From Pseudomonas knackmussii B13 (GTDB taxonomy: Bacteria > Pseudomonadota > Gammaproteobacteria > Pseudomonadales > Pseudomonadaceae): a stretch of 64,000 nt of DNA. This document shows positions 1 through 6,438 of this stretch, piece after piece. A model generated the notes under the pieces. The model saw only the letters and a list, made by a program, of their open reading frames with translations, did not search any database and was not told the DNA's origin. The DNA lies in NCBI RefSeq assembly GCF_000689415.1, contig NZ_HG322950.1, positions 1,054,001-1,118,000 on the forward strand, given 5' to 3'. The position numbers were made by a program, and so were the translations under genes. The stretch's first letter is position 1. Each line of letters starts with the position of its first letter.

Positions 1-1
1 G

Positions 2-2167
2 GCCACGGCCGAGCAGCAACTGAACGACGCACGCCAGGCCGAGACGCAACGCCAGCAGGCGTTGCAGGTGCTGCTGGGGGAGGGCGGCGAGTCCGGCCTG
101 CGCGAGCATTGGCAACGTCTGCAACAGCAGGCGCGGACCCTCGATCGCCTGGAGCAGATCGCCGACGCTCGCCAGCAGGGCGCCGCGCAGGTCGCCCGCC
201 TGCAGCCGCAACTCGACGCCTTGCAGCAGCGACAGCAGCAGAAGAACGGCGAAATCGCCGCGCTGCGCGAGCGCTACAAGACGCTGAAGCAGCAGGTCGC
301 CGACAAGGAAAAACTGCTCGAACAGGAGCAGCGCATCCAGGCCCTGGAGGCCTATCGCGCGCAGCTGCAGCCGGGCGAAGCCTGCCCGCTGTGCGGTTCC
401 CACGAGCACCCGGCCATCGCCAGCTACCAGGCGCTGGACGTCTCGCAGACTCGCCGCGATCTGGACGAATGCAAATCCGCCCTGGCCGCGCTGGAAGAGC
501 AGGGCAAGGCGCTGGCCGGTGAGCTCGCGCGCCTGGAGGCCCAGGCCGAACAGGCCCGCCAGCAGCTCGACCAGAGTCACCAGCAACAGCAGCAACTCGA
601 TGCCGATTGGCAACGTCTGCTCGCCGAGCAGGCCCTGCAGATCGCCGACGTGGCCGCGCTGAATGCGGCACGGCAGGCACAGGAAACGGCCCTGGCGCAG
701 GTCCAGGAACGGCTCGCCGCTGTCGATGCCGGCAAGGCCGAGCTGCAACGCGCGACTGCTGCTCGCGAAGCCAGCGAGCGCAATCACGGCAGCGCGCTCC
801 AGCAGCAGGCTCTGTTGCAGCGCGATCTGGAGAACGCCCGTCAGCGCCTTGCCGAGCAACAACATCGCCTGGCGCAGGTGCAGGCCCAGGAAGAGCAGCA
901 GGCCGGCGTTCTGCTGGCCGCGCTGGACGGCTTTGCCGATGCCTTGCCGAATGACGCGGCAAGCTGGCTCGCCGCGCGCGAACAGGAGTGGCGCGACTGG
1001 CAAAAACTCCAGCAGCGCGACCAGCAGTTGCAGGCGAGCGAGAGCGAGGCGCGCACCGCGCTCGGCGAGGCCGAAACCCAGGCCGCGCAGTGGGCGGCAC
1101 GTTGGCAGGCCAGCGGCGAGCAACCGCTGCCGGAGCCGGCGCCCGCCGATGATCCACAGCAAGCAATGAAAGCAGCGGCCAGTGCCCTGGCCGAGGCCCA
1201 GCGCCAGGCCGATGCCCTGGGCGGTCGCGAGCAGAGCCTGCAAGCCCAACTGGAGCAGGCGCGTACCCAACTGGCGGAAGGCGAGGGCGCCTGGCAGCGT
1301 GCCCTGGCGGAAAGCCCCTTCGCCGATCGGGATACCTTCCTGGCTGCGCTGCTGGACGACGCAGAACGTGGGCGTCTGGTCGATCTCAAGGCGCGCCTCG
1401 ACACTGCGCTGACCGAAGCCATCGCCTTGCGCGCGGCGGCCGAGGAAAGCGAGACACGGCTGCGCGCCGAGCCGCGCACCGAACTGGCGTTGGCCGAGCT
1501 GGACGAGCAGCTGAAGGCCCTCGCCGTACAACTTCGCGAACTCGGCCAGCGCCAGGGCGAAGTGCGCGCGCAATTACTGGGCGACGACGCGCGGCGTGCC
1601 AGCCAGCAGGCGCTGTTCGCGGAGATCCAGGCGCAGGAGGAAAGCCACGACCTCTGGCAGCGTCTGAACGGTTTGATCGGCTCGTCCGATGGCGCCAAGT
1701 ACCGGCGCTTCGCCCAGGGCCTGACCCTCGATCATCTGGTGCATCTCGCCAACCGACAATTGCAGCGCCTGCACGGGCGCTATCAACTGGCGCGGCGCAG
1801 CGACGGCGAGCTGGAGCTGGAAGTGGTCGACACCTGGCAGGGCGACGTCGCCCGCGACTGCCGCACGCTGTCCGGTGGCGAGAGCTTCCTGGTCAGCCTG
1901 GCGCTGGCCCTGGCGCTGTCCGACCTGGTCAGCCACAAGACCAGCATCGATTCGCTGTTCCTTGACGAAGGCTTCGGCACCCTCGACGGCGAGACGCTGG
2001 AAGTCGCGCTGGATGCCCTCGACAGCCTCAACGCGAGTGGCAAGAGCATCGGCGTGATCAGCCACGTCGAGGCGCTCAAGGAACGCATCCCGGTGCAGCT
2101 CAAGGTGCACAAGGGCGTGGGCATGGGCTACAGCCGGCTGGATGCGCGCTTTGCGGTGAAGCCCTGA
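2..2167 (+). CDS. sbcC: Nuclease SbcCD subunit C, C-terminal part (5' end outside window)
   Basis: This is the ATPase subunit of the SbcCD (Mre11-Rad50-like) nuclease, which opens hairpins and processes DNA ends. The frame is open from the first bases of the window, so the N-terminal Walker A half lies upstream. Visible are two long Gln/Ala/Glu/Arg-rich coiled-coil arms, a zinc-hook CPLCG (CxxC, bases 383-394) at the apex, the ABC signature LSGGES (near base 1870) and a Walker B LFLDEGFGTLD (near 1957-1989). Together these define an SMC/Rad50-type ATPase. A hairpin (2177-2196) follows the stop. Its partner sbcD would be expected just upstream, outside the window. Only the 5' truncation by the window edge limits the call. 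Confidence 0.95.
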   Translation, partial: ATAEQQLNDARQAETQRQQALQVLLGEGGESGLREHWQRLQQQARTLDRLEQIADARQQGAAQVARLQPQLDALQQRQQQKNGEIAALRERYKTLKQQVADKEKLLEQEQRIQALEAYRAQLQPGEACPLCGSHEHPAIASYQALDVSQTRRDLDECKSALAALEEQGKALAGELARLEAQAEQARQQLDQSHQQQQQLDADWQRLLAEQALQIADVAALNAARQAQETALAQVQERLAAVDAGKAELQRATAAREASERNHGSALQQQALLQRDLENARQRLAEQQHRLAQVQAQEEQQAGVLLAALDGFADALPNDAASWLAAREQEWRDWQKLQQRDQQLQASESEARTALGEAETQAAQWAARWQASGEQPLPEPAPADDPQQAMKAAASALAEAQRQADALGGREQSLQAQLEQARTQLAEGEGAWQRALAESPFADRDTFLAALLDDAERGRLVDLKARLDTALTEAIALRAAAEESETRLRAEPRTELALAELDEQLKALAVQLRELGQRQGEVRAQLLGDDARRASQQALFAEIQAQEESHDLWQRLNGLIGSSDGAKYRRFAQGLTLDHLVHLANRQLQRLHGRYQLARRSDGELELEVVDTWQGDVARDCRTLSGGESFLVSLALALALSDLVSHKTSIDSLFLDEGFGTLDGETLEVALDALDSLNASGKSIGVISHVEALKERIPVQLKVHKGVGMGYSRLDARFAVKP

Positions 2168-2176
2168 GGCGATGCG

Positions 2177-2196
2177 GCGCACCCGCCCCGGGTGCG
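2177..2196. terminator. GC hairpin after sbcC
   Basis: A perfect 8-bp stem (GCGCACCC/GGGTGCGC) with a 4-nt loop starts about 10 nt after the sbcC stop. There is no T-run, so it may be an RNA 3'-end stabiliser or weak terminator rather than a canonical intrinsic terminator. Confidence 0.4.
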
Positions 2197-2345
2197 CTGA
2201 CTTGCAATCGAGGCAACCCGATATAGGCTCAAGGGCGCACTCTTCGCCATGAGAGGTTTGCGCAGGGAGTGCGTCCGGCTCGTCCCAAGCCGCCATGCGC
2301 GGCACACCCAGGGGCGGCATCCACAGACCCCGGAGGTGATCGAAG

Positions 2346-3038
2346 ATGAAGAAATCCGCAGCCACCGCGAAGAAGCCAGCGGCCACCAAACCCGCCGCGA
2401 AACCGGCCGCGAGCAAGGCCGCTGCGAGCAAACCCGCTGCCAAGCCTGCCGCCGCGAAGCCCGCAGCAGCCAAGGCCGCCGCCAAGCCGGCAGCCAAGCG
2501 CGCCAGCACCGCCGCGAGCAAGCCCGCACCGCGCCGCGCACCGGCCCTGGCCACGCCCTCGGACCTGAGCAAGGACGCCACCCGCGACCTCAGCGCCGCG
2601 CTCAGCCGCCTGCTCGCCGACGTCTTCGCGCTGTACCTGAAGACCAAGAACTTCCACTGGCACGTCAGCGGTCCGCACTTCCGCGACTACCACCTGTTGC
2701 TCGACGACCAGGCCACCGAACTCTTCGCCATGACCGACCCCATCGCCGAACGCGTACGCAAGATCGGCGGCAACACCATCCGCTCCATCGGCCACATCGC
2801 GCGGGTCAAGCGCATCGCCGACAACGACGCGGAATTCGTCCAGCCGCTGGACATGCTGGCCGAGCTGCAGGAGGACAACAAAACCCTCACCGCCCTGATG
2901 CGCGAAGTCCACGGCCTGTGCGACGAACACCGCGACATCGCCACCGCCAGCCTGCTGGAGAACTGGATCGACGAAACCGAGCAGCGCACCTGGTTCCTCT
3001 TCGAAACCAGCCGCCGCGGCGATCCGACCGGGCACTGA
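2346..3038 (+). CDS. Dps-family ferritin-like protein with a Lys/Ala-rich histone-like N-terminal tail
   Basis: The protein has 230 aa. Residues from about 75 onward form a Dps/ferritin-like domain: NFHWHVSGPHF followed by D and E residues in LLLDDQATELF is the ferroxidase-site pattern, and residues A-E-R and the C-terminal helices match DNA-starvation proteins. Residues 1-72 are almost only K, A, P and S in repeats like KPAAKPAA, resembling histone H1-like/AlgP tails. Ordinary Dps proteins have about 160-170 aa with short tails, so the tail adds about 65 residues. Inferred role: oxidative/iron protection combined with DNA compaction. A strong Shine-Dalgarno (GGAGGTGA, 2332-2339) fixes the start 6 nt downstream, and a T-rich terminator follows. 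Single-gene unit. Confidence 0.88.
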   Translation: MKKSAATAKKPAATKPAAKPAASKAAASKPAAKPAAAKPAAAKAAAKPAAKRASTAASKPAPRRAPALATPSDLSKDATRDLSAALSRLLADVFALYLKTKNFHWHVSGPHFRDYHLLLDDQATELFAMTDPIAERVRKIGGNTIRSIGHIARVKRIADNDAEFVQPLDMLAELQEDNKTLTALMREVHGLCDEHRDIATASLLENWIDETEQRTWFLFETSRRGDPTGH

Positions 3039-3050
3039 GCCGCCATCCGC

Positions 3051-3076
3051 AAAAAGGCCCCGTGAGGGGCCTTTTT
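3051..3076 (+). terminator. Intrinsic terminator after the Dps-like gene
   Basis: AAAAAGGCCCC-GTGA-GGGGCCTTTTT is a symmetrical hairpin with a T-run 13 nt after the stop codon. It could also work for the convergent BRO-N transcript. Confidence 0.85.
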
Positions 3077-3082
3077 CATTTC

Positions 3083-3104
3083 GTAGGAGCAAGCTCGCTC
3101 CTAC
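3083..3104. repeat. REP palindrome (single)
   Basis: GTAGGAGC-aagctc-GCTCCTAC is a short single member of the Pseudomonas REP family found in several other gaps of this window. It sits between the convergent Dps-like and BRO-N genes. Confidence 0.75.
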
Positions 3105-3131
3105 AGGGTATGCCTGGCTCCGCGGCTCCCG

Positions 3132-3614
3132 TCAGCGCCGCAGCCAGCCGCGGCGCGCGGGATCCTCGACCTGTCGGCTGAAACGCGGCAGCTCCTCCAG
3201 CGGCACCCACCATTCGCCCTGCCATTCCAGCAGGCTGACCCGCGCACCTTCCCAGCTGAGGAACGCCCGGCGCGGCTTCCACGCCGCCGTGGCGACCTGG
3301 TCGCGCAGCGTCGGGATCACCTCCTGGGTGAGCCAGCGGCGCAGGTGGCGATTCTCCGGGTGCTGGTAGCGGTAGAAGGCCTTGTAGACCCCGGACTCGC
3401 TGATCAGCGTTTCGCTGTCGGCACCGCCGGCATGGGCGAGCAGGGCCTCGCGGCGCTGGTCATCCTCCAGTTGGCGGACGATGCGCTCGGGATGCCGATG
3501 GCCCATCAACCGGCAGAAATCGCGGGCGGCGAACCAGGGCTGGTCGTCGATCAGGACGGCACGCAGGGGGCGGTTGAAGCGGAGGAAGGTGGTGGGGGTG
3601 TATGCGTCGTGCAT
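3132..3614 (-). CDS. BRO-N (phage antirepressor-like) domain protein
   Basis: The protein has 160 aa. Residues about 15-105 match the Bro-N domain of phage antirepressors: a PWFAARDFCRLMG segment (the usual W/F-x-A-x-D-V/F-C-x-x-L-G pattern), then TLISESGVYKAFYR and RRWLTQEVIPTLR. The last 50 residues have no KilA-C or ANT partner domain that I recognise. An AGGAG Shine-Dalgarno (plus-strand 3624-3628) lies 9 nt before the start. Bro-N proteins bind DNA or act as antirepressors in phages; the role of short chromosomal copies is unknown. No integrase, portal or other phage gene lies nearby, so this is not an obvious prophage. The 5' region (3615-4300) is non-coding and contains three structured repeats that may be functionally linked to it. 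Confidence 0.82.
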   Translation of the reverse strand: MHDAYTPTTFLRFNRPLRAVLIDDQPWFAARDFCRLMGHRHPERIVRQLEDDQRREALLAHAGGADSETLISESGVYKAFYRYQHPENRHLRRWLTQEVIPTLRDQVATAAWKPRRAFLSWEGARVSLLEWQGEWWVPLEELPRFSRQVEDPARRGWLRR

Positions 3615-3672
3615 AGAGGACAGCTCCTAGCTAGTTCCGTTAGCCGCCGCCGTTCGCTGTCAATCGAAGGGT

Positions 3673-3744
3673 GGCGAATCGCACAGGGTTGACAGACCGG
3701 AGCTAGGACCCGGCAGACCCGAAGGTCTCCCTGCACGATTCGCC
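3673..3744 (-). repeat. Three-way-junction repeat, copy A (nearest the BRO-N gene)
   Basis: Outer arms 3673-3688 and 3729-3744 pair over 16 positions. In minus-strand RNA the two non-Watson-Crick positions are both G-U wobbles; in plus-strand RNA they would be A-C mismatches. Inside are AGACC-UUCG-GGUCU (minus strand; plus 3715-3728), closed by a C(UUCG)G tetraloop, and a CCGG/CCGG hairpin (3697-3700 with 3710-3713). The arm at 3729-3740 can also pair perfectly over 12 bp with 3771-3782, giving a mutually exclusive fold. Confidence 0.7.
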
Positions 3745-3973
3745 ATAGAGCATTGCAGTGAAAAAACTGCAATCGTGCAGGGGCCTGCAAGAACGTTCGC
3801 TGTTCTCGCATGCACACCATAGGCGCATCGCGCCTAGCTTCCGGGCTGTCAAACCCGGCCACGGGATTGACCGTGACCGGCGCAGGATAGGCAGGTGCCG
3901 AGGGGCGGGCAAGGAGAACTGGAGGGGAGAGGCGAGATGTCGCGCCAGGAAAAGGGCGTATGGAGCGGAGGCA

Positions 3974-4040
3974 GGCCGTGCAGGATTGGCGAACCGGTGA
4001 GATAGAAAGCCGGCAGACCCAAAAGTCTCCCTGCACGGCC
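3974..4040 (-). repeat. Three-way-junction repeat, copy B
   Basis: Outer arms GGCCGTGCAGG (3974-3984) and CCTGCACGGCC (4030-4040) pair perfectly over 11 bp with a sequence different from copies A and C. It keeps the inner AGAC/GUCU hairpin (4015-4018 with 4025-4028) and the CCGG/CCGG hairpin (3994-3997 with 4010-4013). Confidence 0.65.
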
Positions 4041-4056
4041 CACCATGGGCCGAACA

Positions 4057-4124
4057 GCGAATCGCGCGAGGTTGACAGACCGGGACAAGGACCGGCAGGC
4101 GCGAGGCCTCCTCGCGCGATTCGT
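4057..4124 (-). repeat. Three-way-junction repeat, copy C
   Basis: Outer arms at 4057-4071 and 4110-4124 pair over 14 bp. The first inner hairpin is AGGC/GCCU (4097-4100 with 4106-4109), a compensated change from AGAC/GUCU in copies A and B. The second is CCGG/CCGG (4080-4083 with 4092-4095). Copies A and C share the sequence GTTGACAGACCGG next to the arm. Confidence 0.68.
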
Positions 4125-4222
4125 CGGCGAGCTTCGCAGGAAATTGGGCGGCTGGGGCCGCTGGCAAGGGCTTACGTCTCTTTCCAGGCGCATTGAGGAT
4201 ATTTCTGATCGGCCAGGAGCAC

Positions 4223-4290
4223 TGTAGGAGCGAGCTTGCTCGCGAACCAGCCGTGCCGCCGAATCGTTCGCGAGCAAGCTCGCTCCTACA
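4223..4290. repeat. REP inverted pair
   Basis: Two REP palindromes, 4223-4246 and 4267-4290, face each other with a 20-bp spacer, immediately upstream of the isochorismatase-like gene. They match the REP doublets at 12199-12260 and 50238-50300. Confidence 0.85.
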
Positions 4291-4337
4291 AAAGGGCGTG
4301 CCTATAGTGATCGTCTACCTTGCCCCAGGAGCCCGCC

Positions 4338-4880
4338 ATGCTGATCCGTGCACAGACCTCGACGCTGCTCATCGTCGATATCCAGGAACGCCTTTATCCC
4401 GCCATCCACCAGGGCGAGCAGGTGCTCGAATACGCTGCCTGGCTGCTGGCACTGGCGCGGCGGTTGGGTGTGCCGGCGCTGGCCAGCGAGCAGTACAGCA
4501 AGGGCCTTGGCCTTACCTTGCCGATGCTGCGTGAGCAACTGCCGGCCGAAGCGATTCTGGAGAAGATCGCCTTTTCCGCCGTGACCGATCCCGGCTTGCT
4601 GCAGATGCCCGGCGGTGAGCGCCGGCAGTTCGTGGTGTGCGGCACCGAGGCGCATGTCTGCGTGCTGCAGACCGTGCTCGGCCTTCTGGCGGAGGACCGT
4701 GAGGTCTTCGTGGTGGCCGAGGCCGTTGGTTCGCGGCGGCCCGAGGACAGGGCGCTGGCGCTGGAGCGCATGCGCCAGGCCGGCGCGGTGATCGTCAGCC
4801 GCGAGATGGTTGCCTTCGAGTGGCTGGAGCGTGCCGGCAGCGAGATTTTCCGCAGCATCAGCCGCGAGTTCATCCGCTAG
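4338..4880 (+). CDS. Isochorismatase-like cysteine hydrolase
   Basis: This 180-residue protein belongs to the isochorismatase/nicotinamidase fold, close to the YcaC-type subgroup. The expected triad is visible: Asp in LLIVDIQERL, Lys in LEKIAFSA and Cys in VCGTEAHVCVLQT, where the G-T-E-A-H-V-C stretch is the family signature including the cis-peptide region. An AGGAG at 4327-4331 fixes the ATG at 4338 rather than the TTG 18 nt upstream. It probably hydrolyses an amide or ester, but the substrate cannot be read from the sequence. The stop overlaps the stop of the convergent rlmF by 4 bp, leaving no room for a dedicated terminator. Confidence 0.85.
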   Translation: MLIRAQTSTLLIVDIQERLYPAIHQGEQVLEYAAWLLALARRLGVPALASEQYSKGLGLTLPMLREQLPAEAILEKIAFSAVTDPGLLQMPGGERRQFVVCGTEAHVCVLQTVLGLLAEDREVFVVAEAVGSRRPEDRALALERMRQAGAVIVSREMVAFEWLERAGSEIFRSISREFIR

Positions 4881-5866
4881 CGATACCAGGCGCCGCGCGC
4901 TTCGGCGTCGTGGAAGGTCCAGGCGACGAAGCGGCTCTGCTTCTGCCCCTGGGCCATGTCCACGGTGCGTACCAGTAGTGCGCCGGCCTGCTTGAGGGCG
5001 CGGCGGAAGTCGTCGAGGTTGCCGGCCTTGGAAACCAGCGAGCTGAACCACAGCACCTGCTGCGCCACGTCCGTGCTCTCCCGCGCCATGCGCCGCAGGA
5101 AGGCGATTTCGCCGCCTTCGCACCACAGCTCGTTGCTCTGCCCGCCGAAGTTCAGCACCGGCAGTTTGCGCGACGGGTCGAGCTTGCCGAGGTTCTTCCA
5201 TTTGCGTTTGCTGCCCGCGCTGGCCTCTTCGGGCGAGGCGTGGAACGGCGGGTTGCACAGGCTGGCGTGGAAGCGTTCGTCGCTGTGCAGCAAGCCGTGG
5301 AAGATGTGCTTCGGTTCGGCTTGCTGGCGCAGTTCGATGGCTTCGGCCAGGCCCGGGTTGGCCATGACGATGTTGCGCGCCGAGGCCAGGGCGGCGGGCT
5401 CGATGTCGGCGCCGAGGAAGTGCCAGCCGTAGTCGCGGTGGCCGATCAGCGGGTAGATGCAGTTGGCGCCCACGCCAATGTCCAGCAGGCGCACGGCGGG
5501 GCCGCGCGGCACGCTGCCGGCGTTGTCCTCGGCGAGCAGGTCGGCCAGGTAGTGCACGTAGTCGGCACGGCCGGGGATCGGCGGGCAGAGGAAGTCTGCG
5601 GGAATCTCCCAGTGGGCGATGCCGTACTGCGCCTTCAGCAGCGCGCGGTTGAACACCCGCACCGCCTGCGGGTTGGCGAAGTCGATGCTCGGCTTGCCGT
5701 AGGGGTTGGTGATCATGTACTCGCCGAGCTCGGGGCTTGCGGCAATCAGTGCGGGAAAGTCGTAGCGGCCCTGGTGGCGGTTGCGCGGGTGCAGCAGGTC
5801 GGGCTTCTTCGCGGCGGGATCGCGCAGCGGCTGGGGTTTCGCGGGACGTTTCGGCGGCTTCGGCAT
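4877..5866 (-). CDS. rlmF: 23S rRNA (adenine-1618-N6)-methyltransferase
   Basis: The 329-aa protein is RlmF (YbiN), which methylates A1618 of 23S rRNA with S-adenosylmethionine. It has a basic, proline-rich N-terminus, the conserved LHPRNRHQGRYDFPAL start, the SAM-binding LLDIGVGANCIYPLIG loop, and the amino-methyltransferase NPPFHAS motif (N6-adenine type). Length and motifs are normal for the family. It is convergent with, and overlaps by 4 bp, the isochorismatase-like gene. No operon partner is evident upstream, where repeats fill the gap. Confidence 0.93.
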   Translation of the reverse strand: MPKPPKRPAKPQPLRDPAAKKPDLLHPRNRHQGRYDFPALIAASPELGEYMITNPYGKPSIDFANPQAVRVFNRALLKAQYGIAHWEIPADFLCPPIPGRADYVHYLADLLAEDNAGSVPRGPAVRLLDIGVGANCIYPLIGHRDYGWHFLGADIEPAALASARNIVMANPGLAEAIELRQQAEPKHIFHGLLHSDERFHASLCNPPFHASPEEASAGSKRKWKNLGKLDPSRKLPVLNFGGQSNELWCEGGEIAFLRRMARESTDVAQQVLWFSSLVSKAGNLDDFRRALKQAGALLVRTVDMAQGQKQSRFVAWTFHDAEARGAWYR

Positions 5867-5927
5867 GACGGGCGGCGGGGCAGGGGAGCGGAGGGGGATT
5901 TTCCCACAGAACCGCGCGTTCTGCTCT

Positions 5928-6009
5928 TCGTAGGATCGAGGGGGACGCCTAGTCCTTGCTCGCGAACAGCCCTGCGTGGAGTCGGTTCGCGAGCAAGCTC
6001 GCTCCTACA
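5928..6009. repeat. REP pair with one arm interrupted
   Basis: An intact REP palindrome lies at 5986-6009. Its inverted partner (about 5928-5968) begins CGTAGGA and ends CTTGCTCGCGAA but has unrelated bases between the two halves, so it looks degenerate or interrupted. Confidence 0.6.
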
Positions 6010-6050
6010 GGGGGGGCGGGGTCGAGCCCGGTTCGTTGTGCGCAACTGGG

Positions 6051-6108
6051 TTCCCGCGTTCGCGGGAATGACGTTCGGCATGATGCGTCGTCCCCGCGAA
6101 CGCGGGGA
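6051..6108. repeat. Two CCCGCG(T/A)(T/A)CGCGGG hairpin repeats
   Basis: TTCCCGCGTTCGCGGGAA (6051-6068) and TCCCCGCGAACGCGGGGA (6091-6108) are short palindromes with GATGACG/GGATCC-type flanks. They are typical of a dispersed intergenic repeat seen in many beta- and gammaproteobacteria, and lie just after the end of the winged-helix gene. Confidence 0.65.
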
Positions 6109-6123
6109 TCCAGAGAACGTGCC

Positions 6124-6420
6124 TCAGGGGTACTCCAGCACCGCCTTGATCTTCGGAAGGTTCGCTTCGATCCAGCGCGGGTCGATGGCACCCCAGTCGC
6201 GGATGCGGTAGTGCCCGGCGTTGTTGCGTTCGCCGTCGTGCTGCTCGAACACGCAGTCGATATCCAGGTCGGCCAGCGCGGCCAGGGTGTCCTGGGCGGT
6301 GCGGCGGGGCATGCCGGTGGCTTCCATCAGCGCCGGCACGCTGCTCGCCTTGCCGCTGTCGACCAGCCAGGCAACGTACAGGCGGCGGTAGAAACTGCTC
6401 TTGGTCTTGCTCACTTCCAT
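6124..6420 (-). CDS. Small winged helix-turn-helix protein
   Basis: This 98-aa protein carries a winged-helix DNA-binding domain over most of its length: SVPALMEATGMPRRTAQDTLAALADL reads as helix-turn-recognition helix, and HDGERNNAGHYRIRDWG as the wing. The short length leaves no ligand or oligomerisation domain. It resembles small conserved Pseudomonas HTH proteins (possibly Pfam HTH_43) with unknown targets. It lies 18 nt downstream of the SLC13 permease on the same strand, so the two are probably co-transcribed. That makes a role in regulating anion uptake possible but unproven. Confidence 0.75.
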   Translation of the reverse strand: MEVSKTKSSFYRRLYVAWLVDSGKASSVPALMEATGMPRRTAQDTLAALADLDIDCVFEQHDGERNNAGHYRIRDWGAIDPRWIEANLPKIKAVLEYP

Positions 6421-6438
6421 GGGATTTTCCTTGTTCTA

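Larger units (their letters stand above)
3615..4337 (-). other. 723-bp gene-free structured region upstream of the BRO-N gene
   Basis: No convincing gene lies here. The interval contains three related 67-72-nt hairpin repeats (3673-3744, 3974-4040, 4057-4124). Between them are simple hairpins: ATTGCAGT/ACTGCAAT at 3752-3773, TAGGCGC/GCGCCTA at 3820-3836 and CCGGG/CCCGG at 3841-3858. A REP pair follows at 4223-4290. Minus-strand frames of 140-160 codons run across it, but they cross the repeats and start without ribosome binding sites, so I read the region as a long 5' leader or an array of structured RNAs. Confidence 0.6.

Noticed and set aside
3132..3614. Prophage remnant around the BRO-N gene
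   Set aside because: No other phage gene occurs within 5 kb; flanking genes are ordinary chromosomal genes.
3673..4124. CRISPR array or integron attC sites
   Set aside because: Three copies only, spaced unevenly, each folding as a three-way junction rather than short direct repeats with equal spacers; no cas genes or integrase.
3551..4277. Minus-strand frames of 140-160 codons across the BRO-N leader
   Set aside because: They pass through the hairpin repeats, overlap one another in different frames and lack ribosome sites. Paired stems with compensated changes favour RNA structure over coding.
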